A stretch of DNA of 64,000 bases from Timonella corticicola (GCF_042683685.1 NZ_JBHUOP010000001.1:434001-498000); one strand, 5' to 3'. Positions 33,583 to 43,227 are shown, numbered from the stretch's first letter. The notes: generated from the letters alone by a model not told the origin. A program made the numbers and translations.

Positions 33583-33894
33583 TCAGCGCCTATATCTGGG
33601 TGCTATGTTCCCAATGACCCACCATGTGGAGTGCGTGGCGCTGCTGACCCGCTAGACTTCACTCTTTAGTGGTTAGGGGTATAGGTTTTGTCTGGTGTGT
33701 GAGTGGCCAGACCACTCACACACCAGACAAAACCTATACCCCTAATCTGGATCGGTGGCGTTGGGTCTGTTCCACTATTGAGAGTCGGGACTAAAGGGCG
33801 GTGGGCGCAGGGTCCGCCTTGCGTAAGGTGGACGGAAGGTGCGCCGAGGCTGGGGCTTGCCGGATCGTCGCCAAGCAGAAATAGGGGCATAATC
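33583..33894. other. Probable prophage right end (attR region)
   Basis: 312 bases between the integrase stop and the first host-like gene. The att core is most likely in 33583-33670, but the left copy is off-window so it cannot be identified. No tRNA is recognisable. The rest is occupied by the 34-bp hairpin at 33673-33745 and a short leader to the 33895 gene. Confidence 0.5.
33673..33745. terminator. Perfect 34-bp hairpin next to the integrase
   Basis: 33673-33706 and 33712-33745 are perfect inverted complements around a 5-base loop (CCAGA). Very long for a terminator. It may mark the host side of the insertion site or act as a strong bidirectional terminator. Confidence 0.6.
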
Positions 33895-34215
33895 GTGACG
33901 CACGCAGAGCAACCCGAAGTCCGCACCTACGGAATCGACCCCGAAGTGGGTATGCCCACCCTGTTCAAAGGCGCGCTGCCGGACGGACCACAGATTCAGA
34001 TGTTCAAAGTCGTGCGGCCTGACGATCTGATCGAATGCTTCTACGAGCCATTCGACCCGGACATCGCGGCGAACGGCTCGCGCTGGGGCTACGACCTCAA
34101 CCACGGCGTGCTCAGTGTGCACCTGACCACCAACGGGCGTATCACAGTGTTTAAGTCATATGCGCCACACGCCTGGGAAACCATCCAAGCCTTCACCAAC
34201 TATCGCCACGAATAA
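33895..34215 (+). CDS. Hypothetical protein
   Basis: 106 residues from GTG 33895 (TAGGGGC upstream). Alternating strands (IQMFKVVRPDDLIECFYEPF, RWGYDLNHGVLSVHLTTNGR) suggest a small beta protein. First gene beyond the prophage. No family recognised. Confidence 0.65.
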   Translation: MTHAEQPEVRTYGIDPEVGMPTLFKGALPDGPQIQMFKVVRPDDLIECFYEPFDPDIAANGSRWGYDLNHGVLSVHLTTNGRITVFKSYAPHAWETIQAFTNYRHE

Positions 34216-34282
34216 ATGCTGTGACCTCGGGCGCTACTGCGCCCGCTATCGTGACTGGGCTTTACGCAACGCGTCCGTGATT

Positions 34283-34300
34283 TATCTTGACGTCAAGATA
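34283..34300. promoter_or_regulatory. 18-bp palindromic operator upstream of acnA
   Basis: TATCTTGACGTCAAGATA is a perfect palindrome lying about 170 bases before the acnA start. Its 16-bp core differs by one base from the palindrome before pflB at 43265. A dimeric regulator, possibly of MarR type, is implied. Confidence 0.65.
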
Positions 34301-34358
34301 CTTAGTGTATGATGGGTGTGAATGTGAAAACTGATCCCGGCCTCTTGACGGGGCGACG

Positions 34359-34406
34359 AGGGGGTCAGCGACACGAGGCTTGCGCGGTGCGCGAGTCTCG
34401 CCCCCA
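34359..34406 (+). other. Stem-loop in the acnA leader
   Basis: An 11-bp stem (34375-34385 with 34389-34399, two G-U pairs) is enclosed by GGGGG/CCCCC complementary flanks. No T-run follows. It could affect leader stability or translation of acnA mRNA; no known riboswitch is recognised. Confidence 0.4.
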
Positions 34407-34469
34407 GCAGTGGTTCTCGGTGACACAAGCCGACAAGCCAGCAACTCGCCAACACGATAAGGAGTGTCC

Positions 34470-37148
34470 GTGAGCAACGTCGACACGTTTGGTGCGAAGG
34501 GAAACCTCGAGGTCAACGGTACCTCGTACGAGATCTTCCGCCTTTCGGCAGTGCCAGGTCTAGAGAAGCTTCCATACAGCCTCAAGGTTCTTGCAGAGAA
34601 CCTGCTGCGTACCGAAGATGGTGCGAACATCACCGAAGAGCACATTCAGGCTCTCGCCAACTGGGACCCAAACGCCCAGCCCAACACTGAAATCCAGTTC
34701 ACCCCGGCCCGTGTCATCATGCAGGACTTCACCGGTGTGCCCTGTGTTGTAGACCTTGCCACCATGCGTGAAGCAGTCGCAGAACTCGGCGGAGATCCAG
34801 AGCGTATCAACCCGCTCGCACCAGCCGAACTCGTTATCGACCACTCCGTGCAAATCGACGTGGCAGGACGCCGCGACGCATTCGAGCGCAACGTGGAACT
34901 CGAATACGAGCGCAACCGCGAGCGGTACCAGTTCCTCCGCTGGGGCCAGACCGCATTCGACGACTTCAAGGTAGTCCCACCGGGAACCGGTATCGTCCAC
35001 CAGGTCAATATTGAATACCTTGCCCGCACTGTGATGACCCGCGAGGTAGGCGGTGTCGTGCGTGCATACCCAGACACCTGTGTTGGAACCGACTCCCACA
35101 CCACCATGGTCAACGGCCTCGGTGTACTCGGTTGGGGTGTTGGTGGTATCGAGGCAGAAGCAGCAATGCTCGGCCAGCCAGTGTCGATGCTCATCCCACG
35201 CGTTGTCGGTTTCAAGCTCAAGGGTTCGATCCCATCCGGCGTGACCGCAACCGACGTCGTGTTGACCATCACCCAGATGCTCCGTCAGCATGGTGTCGTT
35301 GGAAAGTTCGTTGAGTTCTACGGTGAAGGTGTTGCCTCGGTGCCACTGGCAAACCGTGCCACCATCGGTAACATGAGCCCAGAGTTCGGTTCGACCGCGG
35401 CGATCTTCCCAATCGACTCTGTCACGATCGACTACCTGCGTCTGACCGGTCGCTCCGAAGACCAGCTCGCACTCGTCGAGGCATACGCCAAGGAACAGGG
35501 TCTGTGGCTTGACCCAACCTTCGAGCCCTCGTTCTCCGAATACCTCGAACTCGACCTCGCGACCGTCGTGCCGTCCATCGCCGGACCAAAGCGTCCACAG
35601 GACCGCATTGAGCTCGGCAACGCAAAGAGCCAGTTCGAGCACGACCTCAAGAACTACGTATCGGGTAACGCCGACTCGCGCGAGCGCGTTGCAGTGACCG
35701 ATACCGAAGGTAAAGAGTTCGAGCTGTTCAACGGTGCTGTCGCAATCGCCTCGATCACCTCATGCACCAACACCTCGAACCCATCGGTCATGATGGCCGC
35801 AGGTATCCTGGCCAAGAAGGCATCCGAAAAGGGCCTCAGGGCAAAGCCATGGGTCAAGACCTCGATGGCACCAGGCTCCCAGGTCGTCACCAACTACTAC
35901 GAGAAGGCTGGCCTGTGGCCATACCTTGAGGACCTAGGATTCCACCTCGTCGGATATGGTTGCGCAACCTGTATCGGTAACTCCGGTCCTCTCGATGAGA
36001 AGGTCTCGGCTGCCGTCAACGAGTACGACCTCTCCGTAGTCTCGGTGCTCTCCGGTAACCGTAACTTCGAGGGTCGTATCAACCCTGACGTCAAGATGAA
36101 CTACCTGGCATCGCCGCCACTCGTTGTGGCCTACGCGCTCGCCGGGACCATGGAGTTCGACTTTGACACCGAGCCACTCGGAACCGACTCCGAGGGGAAC
36201 GACGTATTCCTCAAGGACATCTGGCCAACACCAGACGAGGTCCAGGAAACCATCGATGCCACCATCGACCGCGAGATGTTCGAGGCCGACTATGCGGACG
36301 TATTCGCTGGTGACAAGCGCTGGCAGGAACTGCCAACCCCCGTTGGAAACACCTTCTCGTGGGACGGCGAATCCACCTACGTGCGTAAGCCCCCATACTT
36401 CGAAGGCATGGGCCTCACCCCAGCACCAGTGGGTGACATCAACGGTGCACGCGTACTCGCCAAGCTCGGCGACTCGGTCACAACCGACCACATCAGCCCC
36501 GCTGGTGCGATCAAGCCAGGCACCCCAGCCGCTCAGTACCTCACCGAAAACGGTGTAGAGCGCCGCGACTTCAACTCCTACGGTTCGCGCCGTGGAAACC
36601 ACGAGGTCATGATCCGCGGAACCTTCGCGAACATTCGCCTGCGTAACCAACTCCTGGAAGACGTTGAGGGTGGCTACACCTTCAACTTCCTGACTGGCGA
36701 GCAGTCGTTTATCTACGATGCGTCGCAGGACTACCAGAACGCTGGAATCCCACTGGTTGTTCTTGGTGGTAAGGAATACGGTTCAGGTTCGTCCCGTGAC
36801 TGGGCGGCAAAGGGAACCGCACTGCTCGGCGTGAAGGCCGTCATCACTGAGTCCTTCGAGCGTATCCACCGTTCAAACCTGATCGGCATGGGCGTGCTGC
36901 CACTCCAGTTCCCACAGGGTGAGTCCGCTGACTCGCTCGGCCTGGACGGCACCGAGGTGTTCGATATCGAAGGCATCACCGAGTTGAACGAGGGAACCAC
37001 CCCATCAACAGTCAAGGTCACCGCGACCAAGGCCGACGGATCGATCGTTGCGTTCGATGCTGTCGTCCGCATCGACACCCCGGGTGAAGCAGACTACTAC
37101 CGCAACGGTGGAATCCTGCAGTACGTGCTTCGTTCGCTCGTTGACTGA
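34470..37148 (+). CDS. acnA: Aconitate hydratase
   Basis: 892 residues from GTG 34470 (AAGGAG, 5-base spacer). It isomerises citrate to isocitrate in the TCA cycle using a [4Fe-4S] cluster. Cluster Cys lie in SITSCTNTSNPS (about 432) and GCATCIGNSGP (about 497 and 500). The swivel domain contains GSGSSRDWAAKG and ESFERIHRSNLIGMGVLPLQ. Full family length. It stands alone between a palindromic operator and a strong terminator, so it is probably a single-gene unit. Confidence 0.97.
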   Translation: MSNVDTFGAKGNLEVNGTSYEIFRLSAVPGLEKLPYSLKVLAENLLRTEDGANITEEHIQALANWDPNAQPNTEIQFTPARVIMQDFTGVPCVVDLATMREAVAELGGDPERINPLAPAELVIDHSVQIDVAGRRDAFERNVELEYERNRERYQFLRWGQTAFDDFKVVPPGTGIVHQVNIEYLARTVMTREVGGVVRAYPDTCVGTDSHTTMVNGLGVLGWGVGGIEAEAAMLGQPVSMLIPRVVGFKLKGSIPSGVTATDVVLTITQMLRQHGVVGKFVEFYGEGVASVPLANRATIGNMSPEFGSTAAIFPIDSVTIDYLRLTGRSEDQLALVEAYAKEQGLWLDPTFEPSFSEYLELDLATVVPSIAGPKRPQDRIELGNAKSQFEHDLKNYVSGNADSRERVAVTDTEGKEFELFNGAVAIASITSCTNTSNPSVMMAAGILAKKASEKGLRAKPWVKTSMAPGSQVVTNYYEKAGLWPYLEDLGFHLVGYGCATCIGNSGPLDEKVSAAVNEYDLSVVSVLSGNRNFEGRINPDVKMNYLASPPLVVAYALAGTMEFDFDTEPLGTDSEGNDVFLKDIWPTPDEVQETIDATIDREMFEADYADVFAGDKRWQELPTPVGNTFSWDGESTYVRKPPYFEGMGLTPAPVGDINGARVLAKLGDSVTTDHISPAGAIKPGTPAAQYLTENGVERRDFNSYGSRRGNHEVMIRGTFANIRLRNQLLEDVEGGYTFNFLTGEQSFIYDASQDYQNAGIPLVVLGGKEYGSGSSRDWAAKGTALLGVKAVITESFERIHRSNLIGMGVLPLQFPQGESADSLGLDGTEVFDIEGITELNEGTTPSTVKVTATKADGSIVAFDAVVRIDTPGEADYYRNGGILQYVLRSLVD

Positions 37149-37203
37149 GATCGGTTAACCACTGTTTGTCAGTTGCTGTTTAGCCACTGAAGCAAGAACG
37201 ATC

Positions 37204-37240
37204 GGAGAGCCCTGCACCAAAAGGTGCGGGGCTCTCCTTT
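37204..37240 (+). terminator. acnA terminator
   Basis: 15-bp GC-rich stem (37204-37218 with 37223-37237, one G-U), AAAA loop, followed by TTT. Classical intrinsic terminator 55 bases after the acnA stop. Confidence 0.85.
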
Positions 37241-37304
37241 GGTTGAATGTCCGCTGGGGTGGACGGTTCGGCTGTGGCATCGCACGGTGAGTTATGGTCG
37301 AGAC

Positions 37305-38012
37305 ATGCGAGACAGATTCACCCCGGCGGTAGTGACGAGTTTGTCGTTATCGTTTGCCACTGGTCTGTACGGGATTTCGTTTGGTGCGCTCGCCGTTGCT
37401 TCAGGGCTGAACACATGGCAGGCGATGGTGTTGAGTCTGGTGATGTTCTCGGGTGGCTCGCAGTTCGCTTTCATCGGCGTGATCGCAACCGGAGGTACGG
37501 GAGCGGCGGCTACTGCCGCTGCTTCTTTGCTGTTCGTACGTAACGGAATTTACGGCGCGCAAATGAATGCGCTGATCGGGCCGGGTGGTGTGCGCAAGTA
37601 TGTTGCTGCGCAGGTGACTATCGACGAGTCGGCAGGGATGGCCTCGCTGCAGTCAGACCCAGCGGAGCAGCGTCGCGCCTTCTGGGTGACAGGCCTGGCG
37701 ATTTTACTGCTGTGGAACCTTTTCACGTTTGTCGGCACACAGTTGGGTGCCACACTCGATCCGGCGGCGTGGGGTCTGGATGGGGCAGCGGTCGCGGCTT
37801 TTGCAGCGTTGCTGTGGCCGCGGCTGAAGACACGAGATCACGCAGCTATTGCCGTGCTTGGCGCACTGGTGACTGTGCTTTTGATACCGATCGTTCCAGC
37901 GGGTGTTCCGATCATTATTGCGGCGGGTGTGTCTGCCGTTGCGGGGTGGCGGCTAGCCTCACGTCATCTTTCTGGCCGTGCCTCGAAGCCGGAGGAGGGC
38001 ACTGAATCGTGA
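37305..38012 (+). CDS. azlC: AzlC-family branched-chain amino acid exporter, large subunit
   Basis: 235 residues from ATG 37305 (MRDRFTPAVVTSLSLSFATG). About seven transmembrane helices and the signature YGISFGALAVASGLNTWQAM, VLSLVMFSGGSQFAFIGVIA. AzlC with AzlD exports branched-chain amino acids or analogues. The longer frame to 37224 overlaps the acnA terminator and is rejected. azlD follows 49 bases later. Confidence 0.9.
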   Translation: MRDRFTPAVVTSLSLSFATGLYGISFGALAVASGLNTWQAMVLSLVMFSGGSQFAFIGVIATGGTGAAATAAASLLFVRNGIYGAQMNALIGPGGVRKYVAAQVTIDESAGMASLQSDPAEQRRAFWVTGLAILLLWNLFTFVGTQLGATLDPAAWGLDGAAVAAFAALLWPRLKTRDHAAIAVLGALVTVLLIPIVPAGVPIIIAAGVSAVAGWRLASRHLSGRASKPEEGTES

Positions 38013-38061
38013 GCAGTGTGGAGTGTGAGGGCGTCGTGGAGCAAGGTTCGGGCCGAATGGC

Positions 38062-38382
38062 GTGGGTGACGTGTTGAGTACCGATTTGTGGATGTGGGTC
38101 ATTCTCGCCAGCGTCATTTCATTTGGGGTGAAGTTGCTGGGCTATCTGCTACCCGAATCCATCTTTGACAATCCCAAGGTCGTGACAACGGCCAACTTCG
38201 TGACGATCGGGATGCTTGCGGCGCTCGTGGCAACAAATACTTTTGCAGACTCAGGTTCTCTCGCAATAGATGCACGCCTTGCCGCGCTCGTTGCGGCACT
38301 GATCGCACTGATGTTGCGGGCGCCGTTCTTGGTTGTCCTGTTGGTGGGTGCGGCAGCGGCGGCTCTCGTCCGAATGATGTAG
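38062..38382 (+). CDS. azlD: AzlD-family exporter small subunit
   Basis: 106 residues with four hydrophobic helices (LWMWVILASVISFGVKLLGY, TTANFVTIGMLAALVA, LAALVAALIALML, FLVVLLVGAAAAAL). It is the usual partner of AzlC. Start GTG 38062; GTG 38071 is possible. Confidence 0.85.
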   Translation: MGDVLSTDLWMWVILASVISFGVKLLGYLLPESIFDNPKVVTTANFVTIGMLAALVATNTFADSGSLAIDARLAALVAALIALMLRAPFLVVLLVGAAAAALVRMM

Positions 38383-38539
38383 TAGGCAAGAGAGCTGCTT
38401 GCCGACGATACGGTTACCCGCCAGTCGCATCCCGCGTGCCCGGGTGGTGCAGTGTGCGTGTGCGGTGCCAGGACACGGTCAGGACTGTTGTCCTTGGCTT
38501 GCCAGTCGTGTGGGAATGGCCGGTGTTACTGTGTGACGC

Positions 38540-38962
38540 ATGAGCGAGAACAAGATGCAACCTACCGATGTGTCCGCCGAAGCATTCATCGAACAGGTGG
38601 CCAACGCCCGCCGACGCGAAGACGCTTGGGTGCTACTCGACCTGTTCAAGGAGATCACCGGGCACGAACCCGTGATGTGGGGTCCGAGCATCATTGGCTT
38701 CGATTCCTACCATTACGTGTACGCCTCAGGTCGCGAGGGCGATGCCCCTGCTGCTGCGTTTTCGCCGCGTTCCGCCAATCTGGTCGTCTACAACACGGAT
38801 GAGTTCGAGGGGTTTGATGATCTGATCGCAAACTTGGGCAAGCACAAGCTGTCCAAGGCGTGCCTGTACATCAATAAGCTCGCGGACGTTGATGTGGATG
38901 TGCTGCGTCAGATCATCGAGAAGTCGTATCGGTTTACCAAGGAACACCTCGACGCCCGTTGA
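38540..38962 (+). CDS. DUF1801 domain protein
   Basis: 140 residues; ATG 38540. A YdhG-like fold: VLLDLFKEITGHEPVMWGPS, IIGFDSYHYVYASGREGD, LSKACLYINKLADVDVD. The family is thought to bind small ligands, and its function in bacteria is unresolved. It stands alone, ahead of a long hairpin. Confidence 0.85.
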   Translation: MSENKMQPTDVSAEAFIEQVANARRREDAWVLLDLFKEITGHEPVMWGPSIIGFDSYHYVYASGREGDAPAAAFSPRSANLVVYNTDEFEGFDDLIANLGKHKLSKACLYINKLADVDVDVLRQIIEKSYRFTKEHLDAR

Positions 38963-39015
38963 GGTTCTAGTCCGCTGAGAACGCGGCGCGTTTCTGGCAG
39001 TGCTGAGGTCTGAGT

Positions 39016-39075
39016 GTGTAGAAATCACTTGTGTGTGAGGGTTGCTGATACTCACACACAAGAAATTTTCTACAC
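39016..39075. terminator. Long imperfect hairpin between convergent genes
   Basis: 24/25-base arms (39016-39039, 39051-39075) with a few mismatches and an 11-base loop. Placed between the convergent DUF1801 and APH-like genes, as expected for a bidirectional terminator. Confidence 0.6.
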
Positions 39076-39117
39076 GTTCACCGCAGATGTGGCTTGGAGT
39101 GGCGTCTTAATGAGTGG

Positions 39118-40014
39118 TTAGGGCTCGTGAAGCAGCTGGCCCATTGTCCACTGCGCCATGTCGACAAAGTCCGGCGTGGAGAGATCTGAACTGAGTACGG
39201 CAATAACGTAGGCGGATGCGGCCCAACCCTTTGCGCGAGGTACGAGGTCTTGGTCTAGGCGTGTTTCTTCGCGGCAGGACTCAAAGTAGGCTCCGAAGAA
39301 ATCTTCGCGGCCAGCGGCATCGAACGACACCCAAGCTGTCGCTAGATCAAAGGCTGGATCACCCTGACATACGTCGCCGAAGTCAATGATTCCCGCAAGC
39401 GTGTGGTCATCCTGCAAGAGGTAGTTTCCCGGGTGAATGTCCCCGTGCAGCCACAGGGGAGTGCCGCCATAGGGTCGTGTCGCAAGCCCTTGTTCCCAGA
39501 CTGGAACAACCGCAGAATATTGCCCGGGTAGGCGTTCAATCTGTGGCTGCGTCAGATAGGTGCGCTGCGCCAAGGTGCCGCCTCGATGAGGTTTCTCCGG
39601 TGCATCGCGTGGGGCAGGGCGATGTAGGAGAGCCAACTGTCGGCCCAGTTCCGCAGCGGAAGATCGACGCTGTTCAGGCGGCACACTCAAACCGCGAATC
39701 CCCGCAGTCCACGTGTTAATGGTCCAGGGCACTGAATAATCAGAAAATGGCGAGCCCTTTCCTACGATATGAGGCACCGGAACGGTCAGTGACTGTGCAG
39801 CCTGTTCAAGCCACGCCAACTCGAACTCTATTGCGCTGATCGCTTCAGGGCGTCTGGGTAGCCGAGCAACATGATCGGTACCAACACGAACCATGAGGTT
39901 GTCCCAACCGAACCCCTCAACCGAATACTCGCGGGGTAGGTCAGGGAACTGCTCGGCTATCGCAGCGGAGATTTCGGGCAGGTCCGAGTGGGAGATCAGG
40001 AAGGTTCGAGGCAC
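39118..40014 (-). CDS. Aminoglycoside phosphotransferase-family kinase
   Basis: 298 residues. Catalytic loop LWLHGDIHPGNYLLQDD and metal motif AGIIDFGDVCQGDP are diagnostic for the APH/choline kinase fold. N-lobe motif DNLMVRVGTDHVARLPRRPE. The substrate cannot be predicted; sugar, antibiotic or small-molecule kinases share this pattern. No resistance context is present. Confidence 0.9.
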   Translation of the reverse strand: MPRTFLISHSDLPEISAAIAEQFPDLPREYSVEGFGWDNLMVRVGTDHVARLPRRPEAISAIEFELAWLEQAAQSLTVPVPHIVGKGSPFSDYSVPWTINTWTAGIRGLSVPPEQRRSSAAELGRQLALLHRPAPRDAPEKPHRGGTLAQRTYLTQPQIERLPGQYSAVVPVWEQGLATRPYGGTPLWLHGDIHPGNYLLQDDHTLAGIIDFGDVCQGDPAFDLATAWVSFDAAGREDFFGAYFESCREETRLDQDLVPRAKGWAASAYVIAVLSSDLSTPDFVDMAQWTMGQLLHEP

Positions 40015-40092
40015 CCGACAAGTCTAGTGGCTACCGTGCTCACACCGACCATGCTATGCAGCGCCTACAACACCCCAGATAAACGAAACCGT

Positions 40093-40620
40093 TCAATTGA
40101 AGATTGCCGCGTACACGTTCAGTGTCGAGGCATACACCAGCCAGAGCAGATAGGGCACAAGCAGCCATGCAGCAACGGAAGATACGGGCTTAAAGGACCG
40201 GATCGTCGCCAATAGGGCAACAATCAAAGCCGCCATAATCGCGCATGCAACCCACAGCGCTGCTGAACCAAGCGATGGATACAGGCCAAAGAACACCGGA
40301 GTCCACAGCCCATTGAGAATCAACTGAGTTGCATACAGGCCCAGCGGCCTACGGACCTCTTCGCTACGATACAAACGCCATACCAGCCATGACGCAACGC
40401 CCATGATGATGTAGAGGGCACTCCACGTGGGGCCAAACACCTCGTTCGGAGGGGTCCACGGCGCTTTGTCTGCGTTCGCATACCAGCCGTCCACGTTATC
40501 GACAGTGACCATCGACCCCGCAAACCCAATGCCCAAAGGTATCGCGACCAGCAACACCAGCACTCCCACCTGTGCCAGAACAGAAGGTCGAAGGGCATCA
40601 CCGCGGTGTGAACCTGTCAT
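40093..40620 (-). CDS. tspO: TspO/MBR family membrane protein
   Basis: 175 residues with five transmembrane helices and the TspO pattern: WYANADKAPWTPPNEVFGPT, then WSALYIIMGVASWLVWRLY and QLILNGLWTPVFFGLYP. Family members bind tetrapyrroles and affect stress or oxygen-linked pigment control. Length is normal. Confidence 0.92.
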   Translation of the reverse strand: MTGSHRGDALRPSVLAQVGVLVLLVAIPLGIGFAGSMVTVDNVDGWYANADKAPWTPPNEVFGPTWSALYIIMGVASWLVWRLYRSEEVRRPLGLYATQLILNGLWTPVFFGLYPSLGSAALWVACAIMAALIVALLATIRSFKPVSSVAAWLLVPYLLWLVYASTLNVYAAIFN

Positions 40621-40882
40621 AACCGATTCCTCTCATCAAGCTGTACGTTCTGATCCGAGACTAACGCGGGCCGTCAAAAGGCGCTCGGGCAGAGGCTCAG
40701 CGAGTGCGGAGCATGTCTAAATGGGGGAGAGTTGTGTGAAGTAAAGCGATTTTGCGCAACGAGTTGGGTGAGGCGGTACGTTCGGTTCGTCACTTGAGGG
40801 TGCAGCATCCTAAAGTTGAGTGTTAAGGGTTTCGGTGCACAAGGGTGTACCAGCAACGGTGCGCTTTGAGAGGGGCAGGATT

Positions 40883-42754
40883 TTGAGCTTGCTTGAGCAC
40901 GTGAACTCCCCAGAGGACGTGAAAAAGCTATCTCGTGAGCAGGCAGTGCAGCTTGCCCAGGAGATTCGCGAGTACCTCGTACACTCCGTGTCCAAGACAG
41001 GCGGGCACCTCGGGCCGAATCTGGGAGTCGTCGAACTCAGCATCGCGATGCATCGCGTGTTCAACTCGCCTAAAGACACCTTCATCTTCGACACCGGACA
41101 CCAGTCCTATGTGCACAAACTCCTGACCGGGCGCACTGACTTCACCGACCTGCGCAAGAAGGGTGGCCTGTCTGGCTACCCGTCACGCACTGAGTCTGAA
41201 CACGATGTCGTCGAAAACTCGCACGCGTCGACCGCGATCTCGTGGGCGGATGGAATCGCCAAAGCCAACGCGCTTCAGGGAGCGGATGACCGCCACGCGG
41301 TCGCCGTGATCGGAGACGGTGCGCTGACCGGCGGCATGGCCTGGGAAGCGCTGAACAACGTGTCGGAGAACGATGATCGCCGTCTCGTGGTGATTGTGAA
41401 CGACAACGGACGTTCGTATTCGCCAACCATCGGCGGGTTGGCGCGGCACCTTGACGCTCTGCGCACGTCCCGTCAATATGAGGGCATGCTTTCGTGGGGC
41501 AAGAAGACGCTCCCGAGGTTCGGCGTCCCCGGACAAATGCTCTATGACGGACTGCACGGCTTCAAGAAGGGCGTCAAGAACATCATCCGCCCACAAGGCT
41601 GGTTTGAGGATCTTGGCATCAAGTACATCGGCCCCGTGGACGGGCATGACCTTGAGCAGGTCGAGCATGCTCTCAACCTGGCGAAGCAGTTCAACGGCCC
41701 AGTCCTCGTACATGCGATCACGGAGAAGGGCCGCGGATACAAACCCGCCGAGCAGGACATCGCAGACCGCTTCCATGCAGTGGGACAGATCCATCCCGAG
41801 ACTGGCTTGCCAGTGGCTCCCTCTCGTTTTGGTTGGACCTCTGTTTTCGCTGACGAGATTGTGAAGATCGGTCGCAAGCGTCACGATGTCGTGGCCATCA
41901 CGGCGGCGATGCTCGAGCCTGTTGGGTTGGCACCGTTCCAGCGGGCATTCCCGCACCGGACCTTTGACGTGGGTATCGCGGAGCAGCACGCTGCAACCTC
42001 TGCGGCGGGTATGGCATTCTCCGGGTTACACCCCGTGGTGGCGCTCTATGCCACCTTCCTGAACCGAGCCTTCGACCAGGTCCTCATGGATGTTGCCCTG
42101 CACAAGGCGGGCGTCACGTTCATGCTCGACCGCGCAGGTATCACCGGTGACGACGGCGCGAGCCACAACGGTATGTGGGACATGGCGCTCATGCGAATCG
42201 TGCCAGGGCTGCAGCTTGCGGCACCGCGCGACGAGGACACCCTGCGCCAAGCGCTCAACGAAGCCGTTGAAGTCTCTGACGCCCCGACCGTTGTCCGCTA
42301 TCCGAAGGGCGCGATGGGGGAGCCGATCCCGGCTCTCGAAACCGTTGGCGATCTCGATGTTGTGGGCCGGTTCGGGGTTGAGAATGAGAGCGCGCAGAGC
42401 ATCCTGTTCGTTGCTGTTGGCGCTATGGTTCCGACCGCGCTGACCGCAGCCGAGAAAGTCGCCGGGCAGGGCTTCCGCGTCACCGTTGTCTCGCCGGTGT
42501 GGGTGCTCCCCACCTCGCAGTCGCTTGTCGACGAGGCGGGCGCGTACGACCGTATTGTCACCCTAGAGGATGGCTTGGCTAAGGGCGGCGTTGGTGCGCT
42601 TCTTGCTGAGGACCTTGCATCCGTGGGACACCACGTTCCGGTGCAAACCTTTGGTCTGCCCACCGAATTCCTCGACCACGCATCACGTGCCCAGGTCGTA
42701 GAAGAGTACGGTTTGACCGCCGAGCAGATTGCGCACTCCGTTCTCGAACGCTGA
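40883..42754 (+). CDS. dxs: 1-deoxy-D-xylulose-5-phosphate synthase
   Basis: 623 residues from TTG 40883 (SLLEHVNSPEDVKKLSREQA is the normal family start). It makes DXP from pyruvate and glyceraldehyde 3-phosphate with thiamine diphosphate, the first step of the MEP isoprenoid pathway. Motifs: GGHLGPNLGVVEL, the ThDP motif GDGALTGGMAWEALN, and DRAGITGDDGASHNGMWDM in the pyrimidine domain. The upstream extension to GTG 40820 is unlike the family. No terminator is obvious before the next region. Confidence 0.95.
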   Translation: MSLLEHVNSPEDVKKLSREQAVQLAQEIREYLVHSVSKTGGHLGPNLGVVELSIAMHRVFNSPKDTFIFDTGHQSYVHKLLTGRTDFTDLRKKGGLSGYPSRTESEHDVVENSHASTAISWADGIAKANALQGADDRHAVAVIGDGALTGGMAWEALNNVSENDDRRLVVIVNDNGRSYSPTIGGLARHLDALRTSRQYEGMLSWGKKTLPRFGVPGQMLYDGLHGFKKGVKNIIRPQGWFEDLGIKYIGPVDGHDLEQVEHALNLAKQFNGPVLVHAITEKGRGYKPAEQDIADRFHAVGQIHPETGLPVAPSRFGWTSVFADEIVKIGRKRHDVVAITAAMLEPVGLAPFQRAFPHRTFDVGIAEQHAATSAAGMAFSGLHPVVALYATFLNRAFDQVLMDVALHKAGVTFMLDRAGITGDDGASHNGMWDMALMRIVPGLQLAAPRDEDTLRQALNEAVEVSDAPTVVRYPKGAMGEPIPALETVGDLDVVGRFGVENESAQSILFVAVGAMVPTALTAAEKVAGQGFRVTVVSPVWVLPTSQSLVDEAGAYDRIVTLEDGLAKGGVGALLAEDLASVGHHVPVQTFGLPTEFLDHASRAQVVEEYGLTAEQIAHSVLER

Positions 42755-42878
42755 GTCCTCGAACGCAGGTTGCTGCGTCGAGTACGCGAGTTTACTTGCG
42801 GTAGGTGAGCGCTGGTGGCAGCGGCCCCACCCAGTCGGGAGCACCGCGTAACAGGTGATGGCCTGATTGACCAGGAAC

Positions 42879-42977
42879 TCAGCCAGTGACGGGGAAGTGC
42901 CAAGAGAGCCCACCGCCTGTTGTGAGGCTGCCAATCTCTACCACTGAGAGGCGGACTTCGAGCGCTTCAGTGGTCAT
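42879..42977 (-). pseudogene. hipA: hipA toxin remnant
   Basis: ATG 42977 overlaps the end of the hipB-like ORF by 11 bases. The product MTTEALEVRLSVVEIGSL resembles the N-terminus of HipA kinases but hits a stop after 32 residues. Further Trp/Pro-rich scraps follow in other frames down to about 42780, so the toxin gene is decayed. Confidence 0.45.
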
Positions 42978-43227
42978 CGACTATCCCCATCACCCGTACG
43001 CCGAGTAGGTGTAGAACCTTGAAGTATCGTTCGTTGGCTTGCTTTCCCTTGCCTGCCTCGAGTTCGGACAGCCACCGTTGCGTGACACCCAGACGTTCGG
43101 CCAAGTCACGTCGCGCACCTAAAGTCGATGGGTTGAAATTGGTCCGGATGCATAGTGTTTGCGTGTGTATCCGGACCGATTTCGGCCCATCGAGCGGGAG
43201 GCGGTGGGGTGAGGGCGTGGTATGCAT
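42967..43227 (-). pseudogene. HipB-like XRE antitoxin remnant
   Basis: 86 codons. The C-terminal half RRDLAERLGVTQRWLSELEA plus GKGKQANERYFKVLHLLGV is a HipB-type helix-turn-helix, but the first helix is missing and the N-terminus reads through an operator-like inverted repeat (GGTCCGGAT 43141-43149 with ATCCGGACC 43169-43177). The true start is unclear. It may still make a small DNA-binding protein. Confidence 0.5.

Noticed and set aside
34560..35642. 360-codon minus-strand frame within acnA
   Set aside because: Antisense shadow of aconitase; His/Val/Glu-rich composition typical of reading GC-rich genes backwards.
40820..40882. N-terminal extension of Dxs
   Set aside because: Family members begin at SLLE..., and the extension has no family match.
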